Assembly: GCF_020037125.1 (NCBI RefSeq)
Contig: NZ_JAIQDG010000007.1
Coordinates: 1 to 64,000 of the forward strand
DNA from: Myxococcus sp. RHSTA-1-4
Lineage (GTDB): Bacteria > Myxococcota > Myxococcia > Myxococcales > Myxococcaceae
Length of the DNA stretch: 64,000 nt
Reading direction: 5' to 3'
Shown: piece after piece, positions 38,773-47,362 of the stretch
Layout: each line of letters opens with the position of its first letter
Position numbering within the stretch: the first letter of the stretch is position 1
Position numbers and translations under genes: made by a program
Notes under the pieces: model-generated
The model's input: only the letters and a program-made list of their open reading frames with translations
Databases searched by the model: none
Told to the model about the DNA's origin: nothing

Positions 38773-41541
38773 ATGGCCGTGACGCAGCAGGCGAAGGCAA
38801 CGAAGGCAGCGGTGGACCTCTCCGGGGACGTGACTCAGGACGTCGGTCCGGGGGCGAGCGAGGGAGCGGGCGCGCGGGAGATCGCCTCCCTCACACCGAT
38901 GATGCGGCAGTACCTGGAGCTGAAGGCCCTCCACCCGGACTCGGTGCTCTTCTTCCGGCTGGGGGACTTCTACGAGATGTTCTTCGAGGACGCCGTCAAG
39001 GCCTCGGAGATCCTCCAGATCACCCTCACCGCGAGGGCCAAGGGCGCGGACAAGGTGCCCATGTGCGGGGTGCCGTACCACTCGGCGCGCCGCTACATCG
39101 CCCGCCTCATCGGAGAAGGCCTGAAGGTGGCCATCTGCGAGCAGGTGGAGGAGCCCGGCAGCGGGCCGGGCATCGTCCGGCGCGAGGTGACGCGGGTGAT
39201 TACGCCCGGCATGGTGCTGGACGAGGAGGTGCTGGAGCCGCAGGCCAGCAACTTCCTGGCCGCCGTGTGCTGGGGCGAGCGGGGCTGGGGAGCGGCGCTG
39301 CTGGAGGCGTCCACCGGTGAGTTCCTCGCCCTGGAAGCGGCCACCCTGGCGGAGCTGGCGGAGGCGCTGTCTCGCGTGGAGCCCCGGGAGCTGCTGGTGC
39401 CGCAGGGGCAGCGGGGCTCGGCGGAGGTCGCGCAGCTCTGCGGCCGGCTGTCCCGCACGCCGGCGGTGGCGGAGGGAGAGGCCGCGGCCTTCGAGCCCAC
39501 GCGGGCGGCGGGCTACCTGCGCGGCCACTTCTCGGTGCAGTCGCTGTCCGCCTTCGGGCTGGATGACGCGCCCCTGGCCACGGGGGCGGCGGGCGCGGCG
39601 CTGCGCTACCTCAAGGACACGCAGAAGACGGCCGCGGCGCACGTGGACCGGCTCAGCCGCCAGGAGCGCGCCAGCCATCTGCTGATGGACGAGTCCTCCC
39701 GGGCCAACCTGGAGGTGTTGCGCTCCCAGCGGGACGGCGGGCGCAAGGGCTCGCTGCTGGGCGTGCTGGACCGGACGGTGACGAGCCTGGGCGCGCGCAA
39801 GCTGGCGCGCTGGCTTTCGTCGCCGCTGGGGGCGCTGCCGGAAATCCACGCGCGGCTGGACGCGGTGGAGGAGCTGTCCGGGCGCAGCGTGTGGCGCGAG
39901 GAGCTGGCCACCCTCCTCAAGGAGGTGGGCGACCTGGAGCGGCTGTGCGGCCGGCTCTCGCTGGGGGCGGGCAACGCCCGAGACTTGCGCGCGCTGGGCG
40001 TGTCGCTGGCGCAGCTTCCCCGGGTGGGGGCGGCGCTGGCGCGGTGCCAGTCCGCGCTGCTCCAGTCGCTGGCGGGGCCCCTGGGCGCACTGCCGGAGCT
40101 GGCGGAGCTGCTGTCCCGGGCGGTGGCGGACGAGCCGCCGGTGACGCTGAAGGAAGGCGGGATGATCCGCCCCGGCTTCCACGAGGAGCTGGACCGGCTG
40201 GTGGCGCTGTCCACGTCCGGCAAGGACGTGCTGCTCCAGATTGAGGCGCGGGAGAAGGAGCGCACGGGCATCTCCTCGCTGAAGGTCCGCTACAACAAGG
40301 TCTTCGGGTACTACCTGGAGGTGACGAAGGCGAACCTGCACCTGGTGCCCTCGGACTACATCCGCAAGCAGACCACGGTGGGGGCGGAGCGCTTCGTCAC
40401 GCCGGAGCTGAAGGAGTACGAGGAGCAGGTGCTCACCGCGGAGGAGCGGCGGTGCGTGCTGGAGCTGCAGCTCTTCGAGGAGCTGCGGGCGAAGGTGGTG
40501 GCGGAGGCGCCGCGCATCCGCTCGGCGGCGGAGGCGGTGGCGGCGTGTGACGCGCTGCTGTCCTTCGCTCGCTGCGCGGCGGAGTACGGCTACACGCGGC
40601 CGGAGGTGGACGCGTCGGAGGTGCTCCACATCACCGCCGGGCGGCACCCGGTGGTGGAGCGCATGCTGGGGGCGGGGGAGTCCTTCGTCCCCAACGACGT
40701 GCGGATGGACCCGGAGGACGCGCAGCTCCTGGTGATTACCGGCCCCAACATGGCCGGAAAGAGCACGGTGATGCGTCAGGTGGCGCTGACGGCGCTGATG
40801 GCGCAGGCGGGCTCGTTCGTCCCGGCGAAGGCGGCGCGCATCGGCCTGTGCGACCGCATCTTCACGCGCGTGGGCGCGGCGGACAACCTGGCGCGCGGGC
40901 AGTCCACCTTCATGGTGGAGATGACGGAGACGAGCCACATCCTCCACCACGCCACGCGCAAAAGCCTCATCATCCTGGACGAGATTGGCCGCGGCACGTC
41001 CACCTTCGACGGGCTCTCCATCGCCTGGGCGGTGGCGGAGCACCTGCATGACAAGGTGGGGGCGCGCGCGTTGTTCGCCACGCACTACCACGAGCTGGTG
41101 GACCTGGCGCGCGAGCGGCCGAAGGTGAAGAACCTGTGCATCGCCGTGAAGGAGCAGGGCGGCAAGGTCATCTTCCTGCGCAAGCTGGTGCCGGGCGGGG
41201 CGAGCCGCTCGTACGGCATCGAGGTGGCGAAGCTGGCGGGCCTTCCGCCCGAGGTGGTGACGCGGGCGCGGGAGCTCCTGCAGAACCTGGAGTCGGGCGA
41301 GCTGGACGACGCGGGCCGGCCCCGGGTGGCGGTGCGGCAGCCGGCGCGACGGGGCACCTCCAACGGGCAGCTGGGGCTGTTCGTGGCGGAGCCGGCGCCC
41401 GCGCTCCAGGCCTCCTCCTCTCCGGCGCCGTCGCCCGCGCAGCAGAAGGTGATGGACATGCTGAAGGCCGTCACCATCGACAGGATGACGCCGCTGGATG
41501 CGCTGAACCTGCTGGCCCGGTTGCAGCGGGAGCTGGAATAG
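38773..41541 (+). CDS. mutS: DNA mismatch repair protein MutS
   Basis: This 922-residue protein recognises mismatches and starts repair. A 38-residue extension precedes domain I. The mismatch-contacting GDFYEMF has Phe66 and Glu68. Connector, lever and clamp domains follow. The ATPase domain has Walker A GPNMAGKST from residue 657, Walker B ILDEIGRGTSTFDG and the ATHYHEL motif. The C-terminus keeps the helix-turn-helix dimer region. ATG 38773 follows AGAAGG; an ATG 48 bases upstream is in frame but lacks a site. It diverges from nhaA. No mutL lies nearby. Confidence 0.97.
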   Translation: MAVTQQAKATKAAVDLSGDVTQDVGPGASEGAGAREIASLTPMMRQYLELKALHPDSVLFFRLGDFYEMFFEDAVKASEILQITLTARAKGADKVPMCGVPYHSARRYIARLIGEGLKVAICEQVEEPGSGPGIVRREVTRVITPGMVLDEEVLEPQASNFLAAVCWGERGWGAALLEASTGEFLALEAATLAELAEALSRVEPRELLVPQGQRGSAEVAQLCGRLSRTPAVAEGEAAAFEPTRAAGYLRGHFSVQSLSAFGLDDAPLATGAAGAALRYLKDTQKTAAAHVDRLSRQERASHLLMDESSRANLEVLRSQRDGGRKGSLLGVLDRTVTSLGARKLARWLSSPLGALPEIHARLDAVEELSGRSVWREELATLLKEVGDLERLCGRLSLGAGNARDLRALGVSLAQLPRVGAALARCQSALLQSLAGPLGALPELAELLSRAVADEPPVTLKEGGMIRPGFHEELDRLVALSTSGKDVLLQIEAREKERTGISSLKVRYNKVFGYYLEVTKANLHLVPSDYIRKQTTVGAERFVTPELKEYEEQVLTAEERRCVLELQLFEELRAKVVAEAPRIRSAAEAVAACDALLSFARCAAEYGYTRPEVDASEVLHITAGRHPVVERMLGAGESFVPNDVRMDPEDAQLLVITGPNMAGKSTVMRQVALTALMAQAGSFVPAKAARIGLCDRIFTRVGAADNLARGQSTFMVEMTETSHILHHATRKSLIILDEIGRGTSTFDGLSIAWAVAEHLHDKVGARALFATHYHELVDLARERPKVKNLCIAVKEQGGKVIFLRKLVPGGASRSYGIEVAKLAGLPPEVVTRARELLQNLESGELDDAGRPRVAVRQPARRGTSNGQLGLFVAEPAPALQASSSPAPSPAQQKVMDMLKAVTIDRMTPLDALNLLARLQRELE

Positions 41542-41575
41542 GCAGGCGGGTGGGGGCCTGTGGGCCCCGCCTGTC
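41542..41575 (+). terminator. GC-rich hairpin after mutS
   Basis: Starting next to the mutS stop, GCAGGCGGG...GGGGCC pairs with GGCCCCGCCTGT across a short TGT loop, with one bulge. It precedes a separate lipoprotein gene. There is no T-run, so its efficiency is unclear. Confidence 0.4.
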
Positions 41576-41641
41576 GGTCAGATTACAGTCCGTTTCGAGT
41601 CACTCCCCGAAGGGGCTGTTCGTGCAAATGAATGCGAGTCC

Positions 41642-42664
41642 ATGAGGCTGGCATTCATCTGTGTGGGAGTCCTGACCGTGGGCTGCGCCGCCCGTGGCGT
41701 GCCCGAGCGACCCGCGGCCGTTCCGGCGAGCACCGCGCAAGTTCGTGCGCCCATCGTCTTCGAGGGGATGTGTGACGCCTCCGGGGCGGTGGCCCTGGGG
41801 GGCGAGAAGTTCGTGGTGGGTGACGACGAGGACAACGTCCTCCGCGTCTATGACGCCCGGCGGGGCGGGGTGCCGGTGCAGAGCGTGGACCTCTCACCGG
41901 ACCTGGAGTTGCCCATCAAGAAGAAGGTACCGGAGACGGACATCGAGGCGGCCACCGGGCTGGAGTCGCTGTCCTTCTGGCTCACGTCGCATGGCCGCAA
42001 CAGCTCCGGCAAGAAGCAGCCGAGCCGCCTGCGCTTCTTCGCCACGCAGGAGACGGAGAGCGGCCCGAAGCTGGTGGGCCGGGCCTATACGCAACTGCTG
42101 GATGACCTCCTGACGGACCCGCGGCTCGCCCGGTTCTCCCTGGCCCAGGCCGAGGCGCTGCCGCCGAAGTCCCCCGGCGGGCTGAACATCGAGGGCATGA
42201 CGGCGATGCCGGATGGGAGCTCCCTCATCATCGGCTTCCGCAGCCCCGTGCCCGAGGGGAAGGCGCTGGTGGTGCCCATCCTGAACCCGAAAGAGATGGT
42301 GCGGGACGGAGAGCGGGCGCGGCTGGGCGAGCCGAGGCTGCTGGACCTGGGCGGCCTGGGCATCCGCTCGCTGTCGTGGTGGCGCGGGCGCTACCTCATC
42401 ATCAGCGGGGGCACCGCGAGCGAGGCGACGTCGCGCCTGTACACGTGGCGCGGAGGGGACGATGCGCCCGTCGCCGTCAGCGAGGTGGACCTCACCGGGC
42501 TCAACCCCGAGGCCTTCTTCACGCCGGAGCAGGCGGACGAAATCCTGCTCCTGAGCGACGATGGCGCCGTCCCCCTCGACGGCGTCGAGTGCAAGCGGCT
42601 GAAGGACCCGGCGCGCAAGCGCTTCCGGGGCGTGTGGGTCCGGCTTCCGCCGGAGCAGACCTGA
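41642..42664 (+). CDS. DUF3616 lipoprotein
   Basis: This 340-residue protein has a lipoprotein signal with Cys15 (LTVGC). The body matches DUF3616: FEGMCDASGAVALGGEKFVVGDDEDN near residue 40 in parts, TGLESLSFWLTSHG, LNIEGMTAMPDGSSLIIGFR and GLGIRSLSWW. It is likely a beta-propeller in the periplasm or on the outer membrane, possibly related to esterase-like phytase folds. Function unknown. The ribosome site is weak. It follows mutS after a probable terminator. Confidence 0.85.
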   Translation: MRLAFICVGVLTVGCAARGVPERPAAVPASTAQVRAPIVFEGMCDASGAVALGGEKFVVGDDEDNVLRVYDARRGGVPVQSVDLSPDLELPIKKKVPETDIEAATGLESLSFWLTSHGRNSSGKKQPSRLRFFATQETESGPKLVGRAYTQLLDDLLTDPRLARFSLAQAEALPPKSPGGLNIEGMTAMPDGSSLIIGFRSPVPEGKALVVPILNPKEMVRDGERARLGEPRLLDLGGLGIRSLSWWRGRYLIISGGTASEATSRLYTWRGGDDAPVAVSEVDLTGLNPEAFFTPEQADEILLLSDDGAVPLDGVECKRLKDPARKRFRGVWVRLPPEQT

Positions 42665-42723
42665 GCGGGGCCTGCCTGGGCCCACCCGCGCGCCGCGCGC
42701 AGGTGGGGTACGCTGGCGGCCGC

Positions 42724-43488
42724 ATGCAGCTCGCCATCCCCCATGCCCCCAGGAAGGTGCGACTGACACAGGTGCCCGGCGCGGTGGGGCGCCTCGTGCG
42801 AGGCGTGGTGCTGGGCCTCGCCGCCATCGCGCTCCTGGGCGCGGGAGCCGCCTGGGCCGGGCGCTTCTTCGTGGAGGAACAGGCCTTCGTCGCGCGGGCG
42901 GAGGAGGTGGAGGGCCTGTTGGTGGCCTCGCGGCTGCCACCTCCGGACGCCCGCGACGGGGCGGAAGGGGCGCTGGAGGTGCTCTACACCTTCCAGTCCG
43001 TGGAGCACTCGGTGTCCGGCGTGACGACCTTCGCGGAGTACGCGGAGGGGCTGGGGCGCGGCGCGCGGGTGCAGCTGCTGGTGGACCCCCACAGGCCGGA
43101 CCGCCCCCGCGAGGCGGGCTTCGCGCGGGCGCGGGCCTCGCGCGTGGGGTGGCTTCCGTGGGGGCTGGGACTGGGCGTGCTCGCGGCGTTGGGCCTCTTC
43201 GCGCGGGAGGTGCGGCGGCTGTGGCGGGCGGAGGTGGAGCCGCTGCGGACGGGCGCGCTGGTGTGGCTCACGCCGGAGGGGCCGCTGCCGGAGACGCGGC
43301 GTGAAATCGTGTTCCCCGCGCACTACTTCCGGCAGGACGTGAAGCACGAGGTGCGCGCGCGCGTGCGGCCCGGAAGGGCGCCGGTGCGCAACGGGGAGAA
43401 GGTGCTGGCGGCGGTGGTGCCCCGGCAGCCCGGGTGGGCGCGCGTCATCGACCAGGACCTGGCGAAGACGCTGGGCTGGGTGCGCTGA
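42724..43488 (+). CDS. DUF3592-type membrane protein
   Basis: This 254-residue protein has two membrane segments (about residues 24-45 and 139-158) flanking an extracytoplasmic domain of about 95 residues with FQSVEHSVSGVTTF and PHRPDRPREAGF. This arrangement is seen in DUF3592 proteins. A basic C-terminal domain follows. ATG 42724 is the first plausible start. Function unknown. It is 59 bp after the DUF3616 gene and may share its transcript. Confidence 0.7.
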   Translation: MQLAIPHAPRKVRLTQVPGAVGRLVRGVVLGLAAIALLGAGAAWAGRFFVEEQAFVARAEEVEGLLVASRLPPPDARDGAEGALEVLYTFQSVEHSVSGVTTFAEYAEGLGRGARVQLLVDPHRPDRPREAGFARARASRVGWLPWGLGLGVLAALGLFAREVRRLWRAEVEPLRTGALVWLTPEGPLPETRREIVFPAHYFRQDVKHEVRARVRPGRAPVRNGEKVLAAVVPRQPGWARVIDQDLAKTLGWVR

Positions 43489-43574
43489 CGGGAAGGCCGT
43501 GGGGGCCGAAAATTTGCCGGTGACGTGGGGCCGTGTGACACACGCCTGTAGCTCCCAGTCCGCCGGAGGAACCC

Positions 43575-45389
43575 ATGCGCCTCGCTCTCGTGCTGCCCCT
43601 GCTGCTGCTGCTCGTCCCGGGCGCGGTGGGAGCGGCGAAGCGGAACGAGGCCGAGGAGGCCTACCAGGGCGCGCGGCGCGCGTACTACGCGCTGAAGGAC
43701 GACGCGGCCCGGCGCAAGCTGCGCCACCACTGGCTGAACGTGGTGCGCAAGTTCGAGGCGGTGGCGAGCCAGCACCCGAAGTCCGAGCGCGCCCCGGATG
43801 CCCTCTTCACCGCGGCGGATCTGCTCCAGGAGCTGAGCCGCGTGTCCTTCGTGGAGGAGGACCTGAAGGCGGCCATCACCCACTACAACAAGCTGCTGGC
43901 CGCGCACCCGAAGCACCGGCTGGCGGATGACGCCGCGCTGGCGCTCGCGCGCATCCAGGTGAACCGGTTGGATCAGCCGGACGCGGCGCGCCGCACCCTG
44001 ACGGAGGCGCTCGCCAAGAGCAGCAAGGGGGACCAGGCGCGGAACATGAAGGAGCTGCTGGCCACGCTGCCTGCTCCGAAGGCAGCGCCGGTGCAGAAGC
44101 CCGCGCCCGTGAAGCCCGCCGCCGAGTCCCGGCCCACCGCCGTGGCCCAGGCCGGGCGTCCCGGCTCCTCGCTGGTCGGTGCCATCGAGAAGCTCGCGCG
44201 CGAGCCGTCGCCGATGATTCCCCGGCTGGACCCGAACGCGCCCGCGAGAGCCGAGGCCGGCGCGGGTGAGGAAGGGAAGGGACTGGACGAGGCGGTGGCG
44301 GCCGCCCTGGCGGCGAAGGAGGCGAAGCCCTCCACGTCGAAGCGGACCTCGGATGAAGAGGCTGCGGCCCGGGACGCGAAGTCCAACGCGGAGGAGCCGC
44401 CCGCGGCCGTGGCCTCCGTGCAGAAGAAGCCCTCCGTTGACGTGGAGGCCGTCCGGGAGCCGAAGCCGGCCGCGGCCGAGTCGAAGCCCGAGGCCGTCGC
44501 GGCGCGGGACGTGAAGCCCGAGCCCCCGGCGAAGGGGCAGACGAAGGCCTCCGAGGCGCCGTTCGACATCACCGTCGCCGCTCCCGAGCCGCCGAGGCCC
44601 ATCACCCGTCCGGTGGACGACCGGGTGGCGCAGGCGCGGCTGAAGGCGGTGGCGAAGCAGACTCGCAGCGCGGAGCTGACGCTGGCCGAGCAGCTCGGGC
44701 TGAAGGTGCGTCGCGTCATCATCGACCCGGGGCATGGCGGGCACGACACGGGTGCCATCGGCAAGGGCGGCACGCGGGAGAAGGACGTGGCCCTGACCGT
44801 CGCGAAGAAGCTGGCGGAGGAACTGCGGGAGAAGGGGCTGGAGGTGGTGCTGACGCGCGACGATGACCGGTTCATCCGGCTGGAGGACCGGGCGAAGTTC
44901 GCCAACGCCGAGCACGGAGACCTGTTCATCTCCGTCCACTGCAACGCGGCGGCGAGCCGGAAGCTGCGGGGCATCGAGACGTACACGCTGAACACGTCGG
45001 CGGACCGCTACTCCATCCGGCTGGCGGCGCGGGAGAACGCGTCGTCGGAGAAGGGCATCAGCGACCTGCAGTTCATCCTGGCGGACCTGGCGACGAAGGC
45101 GAACACCGAGGAGTCGTCGCGGCTGGCCAACCAGGTGCAGCGCTCCCTGGTGTCGGGCCTGTCCCGCAGGTACTCGGGCATCAAGGACCTGGGGCACAAG
45201 GAGGCGCTGTTCTACGTGCTGCTGGGCGTGAAGATGCCGGCCATCCTGGTGGAGACGTCGTTCCTCTCCAACCCGGAGGAGGAGGAGCGCCTGGCCTCGG
45301 GCGAGTACCAGTCCGAGCTGGCGAAGGCGATTGCCCACGGCGTCGAGGAGTTCATCGGCGACCGCCGCCGCGTGGCGAAGGTGGACTGA
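43575..45389 (+). CDS. N-acetylmuramoyl-L-alanine amidase (Amidase_3) with TPR-like N-terminus
   Basis: This 604-residue exported protein has a signal peptide (residues 1-20, ending VGA), a helical TPR-like region (about 25-160), and then an Ala/Lys/Pro/Glu-rich linker of about 200 residues. The C-terminal catalytic domain runs from about 375 to 600. Zinc ligands and catalytic residues are visible: DPGHGG (His387), GGTREKD (Glu), SVHCN (His455) and VETSF (Glu560). It should cleave peptidoglycan stem peptides during cell division or wall turnover. It has TPR-like helices where AmiC proteins have an AMIN domain. GGAGG precedes ATG 43575. Confidence 0.92.
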   Translation: MRLALVLPLLLLLVPGAVGAAKRNEAEEAYQGARRAYYALKDDAARRKLRHHWLNVVRKFEAVASQHPKSERAPDALFTAADLLQELSRVSFVEEDLKAAITHYNKLLAAHPKHRLADDAALALARIQVNRLDQPDAARRTLTEALAKSSKGDQARNMKELLATLPAPKAAPVQKPAPVKPAAESRPTAVAQAGRPGSSLVGAIEKLAREPSPMIPRLDPNAPARAEAGAGEEGKGLDEAVAAALAAKEAKPSTSKRTSDEEAAARDAKSNAEEPPAAVASVQKKPSVDVEAVREPKPAAAESKPEAVAARDVKPEPPAKGQTKASEAPFDITVAAPEPPRPITRPVDDRVAQARLKAVAKQTRSAELTLAEQLGLKVRRVIIDPGHGGHDTGAIGKGGTREKDVALTVAKKLAEELREKGLEVVLTRDDDRFIRLEDRAKFANAEHGDLFISVHCNAAASRKLRGIETYTLNTSADRYSIRLAARENASSEKGISDLQFILADLATKANTEESSRLANQVQRSLVSGLSRRYSGIKDLGHKEALFYVLLGVKMPAILVETSFLSNPEEEERLASGEYQSELAKAIAHGVEEFIGDRRRVAKVD

Positions 45390-45402
45390 GCGTCCACGGC
45401 CC

Positions 45403-46740
45403 TCAGCTGCGCCGGGGCCTGGCCTTGCGCCCCGGGGAAGCCGGGGCCTTCGCCGCCGGAGCCGGGGCCAGCGCCGCGTCACCGCCACACGCCGCGGCGC
45501 GCCCGAGCAGCAGGTCCCGCTCGCGGACGTTGCGGGTGAGTGAGGCCGCGCGCTCGAACTCCGCGCGCGCCTCGCCGAGGCGGCCCAGCTTGAAGAGGAA
45601 GTCGCCGCGCACGCTCGGCAGCAGGTGGTAGCCCGCGAGCGAGGGCTCCGACGTCAGCGAATCGACAATCTCGAGCCCCTTCTCGGGCCCTGACGCCATG
45701 GAGACCGCGACCGCGCGATTCAGCTCCACGACGGGGGAAGGGGAGACGCGGGCCAGCACGCCGTAGAGCTCCGCGATGCGCTGCCAGTCCGTCTCCTCCG
45801 GCGTCCGCGCTCGCGCATGGCAGGCGGCGATGGCGCCTTGCAGCACGTACGGGCCCGGTGCCGCGCCTGGCTTCCCGGCGCGCTCCAGCGCCGTGAGCCC
45901 GCGGCGGATGAGGAGCTGGTCCCAGAGCCCGCGGTTCTGGTCGAGCAGCAGGATGGGCTCGCCCGATGGGCCCACCCGCGCCCGTGCGCGCGACGCCTGG
46001 ATTTCCATGAGGGCGACGAGCCCGTGGACCTCCGGCTCCTGGGGAACGAGCTCGGCCAGGATGCGGCCCAGCCGGAGCGCGTCCTGGCACAGCTCGGGCC
46101 GCATCCAGTCGCCACCGGCGGTGGCCGAGTAACCCTCGTTGAAGATGAGGTAGATGACCTGGAGCACCGAGGACAGGCGCTCGGCCAGCTCGGGCCCGCG
46201 GGGGACCTCGTAGGGGACCTTCGCCTCGGCCAGGGTCCGCTTGGCGCGGACGATGCGCTGCGCGACGGTGGGTTCCGGGACGAGGTACGCGCGGGCAATC
46301 TCCTCGGTCGTCAGGCCTCCGAGCAGGCGGAGCGTGAGCGCGACGCGCGCTTCGGTCGACAGCACGGGGTGGCATGCCGTGAAGATGAGGCGAAGGAGGT
46401 CGTCGCCGACGTCTTCGTCGATCATGGCGTCCAGATCCGGCGTGGCCGCGTCCTGCCGGGCCTCCATCTCGTGGCCGAGCTCCTCGTGCTTTCGCTCGAG
46501 CTGCTTGCCCCGGCGCATCTGGTCGATGGCGCGGTGCTTCGCGGTGGCCATGAGCCACGCGCCGGGGTTGTCCGGTACGCCCGTCCGCGGCCACTTCTCG
46601 AGCGCGATGACGAGCGCGTCCTGTGCGAGCTCCTCGGCCAGGCCGACGTCGCGCACCATCCGCGCGAGGCCGGCGATGAGCCGGGCCGACTCGATTCTCC
46701 AAACCGCGTGGATTGCGCGATGCGTGTCGGAAGCCGTCAT
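45403..46740 (-). CDS. ECF-type sigma factor with C-terminal TPR-like domain (COG4941)
   Basis: This 445-residue protein has sigma region 2 (EELAQDALVIALEKWP, about residues 35-50) and AWLMATAKHRAIDQMRR. Region 4 has LTTEEIARAYLVPEPTVAQRIVRAKR, about 143-168, in parts. Residues about 185-420 form the DUF6596/TPR-like extension found in COG4941 sigma factors. These lack a classical anti-sigma factor and usually sit beside YCII-domain genes. Here the YCII gene is 57 bp upstream on the same strand. GGAGGCC lies right before ATG 46740. Target promoters are unknown. Confidence 0.93.
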   Translation of the reverse strand: MTASDTHRAIHAVWRIESARLIAGLARMVRDVGLAEELAQDALVIALEKWPRTGVPDNPGAWLMATAKHRAIDQMRRGKQLERKHEELGHEMEARQDAATPDLDAMIDEDVGDDLLRLIFTACHPVLSTEARVALTLRLLGGLTTEEIARAYLVPEPTVAQRIVRAKRTLAEAKVPYEVPRGPELAERLSSVLQVIYLIFNEGYSATAGGDWMRPELCQDALRLGRILAELVPQEPEVHGLVALMEIQASRARARVGPSGEPILLLDQNRGLWDQLLIRRGLTALERAGKPGAAPGPYVLQGAIAACHARARTPEETDWQRIAELYGVLARVSPSPVVELNRAVAVSMASGPEKGLEIVDSLTSEPSLAGYHLLPSVRGDFLFKLGRLGEARAEFERAASLTRNVRERDLLLGRAAACGGDAALAPAPAAKAPASPGRKARPRRS

Positions 46741-46797
46741 GGCCTCCGACTAGGGCATCTCCCCCCGCCGGTGCAAGGCACGAGGCGGGTGTCATGT

Positions 46798-47229
46798 CTA
46801 ATTGCGACGCGACTCGGAGATGGCGCGCAGCTCCTCCTCCTTCTTCCGGACCTCGCCCGACGGGTCGCTCGCCGCGAAGTCCTCCGGGGAGAAGACCTGG
46901 CGGATCTCGATCTCCGACTCCGTGCCCTCGGGGTTGGGCACGCGCTTGACCCACTCGATGGCCTCTTCCTTCGACTTCACCTGCCACAGCCAGAAGCCGG
47001 CGATGAGCTCCTTCGTCTCGGCGAAGGGGCCGTCGATGACGGTGCGCTTGTTGCCCGAGAACCGGACGCGCGCGCCCTTCGTGCTGGGGTGGAGCCCCTC
47101 TCCCGCGAGCAGGATGCCGGCCTTCACCAGCTCCTCGTTGAACTTCATCATCTCCGTCAGGAGCTTCTCTCCCGGCATGACACCCGCCTCGGAGTCCCTG
47201 GTGGCTTTGATCAGGATCATGAAACGCAT
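46798..47229 (-). CDS. YCII-domain protein, partner of the sigma factor
   Basis: This 143-residue protein has the YCII fold: MRFMILIKATRDSE start, KFNEELVKAGILLAGEGL, and the DGPFAETKELIAGFW block typical of the DGPF subgroup. AAAGGAG lies 10 bases before ATG 47229, which sets the start well inside the longer open frame. It forms a two-gene unit with the COG4941 sigma factor, a pairing seen in many bacteria. Whether it senses a ligand or has catalytic activity is unknown. Confidence 0.9.
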   Translation of the reverse strand: MRFMILIKATRDSEAGVMPGEKLLTEMMKFNEELVKAGILLAGEGLHPSTKGARVRFSGNKRTVIDGPFAETKELIAGFWLWQVKSKEEAIEWVKRVPNPEGTESEIEIRQVFSPEDFAASDPSGEVRKKEEELRAISESRRN

Positions 47230-47362
47230 GGTCGTGTCTCCTTTCGAGCTTCGGGTTTCTACTCCCACGTCGAAACAGGCCCCGGCGGATCGACATGAAT
47301 TACGAACGATTTTCCGGACGCGGCCAGGCGGCCGTGATTCCTGGAGTGGGGCAGGTGAACGG

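Noticed and set aside
37258-41091. 1277-codon minus-strand frame across nhaA and opposite mutS
   Set aside because: It is out of frame with nhaA and antisense to mutS, both fully supported.
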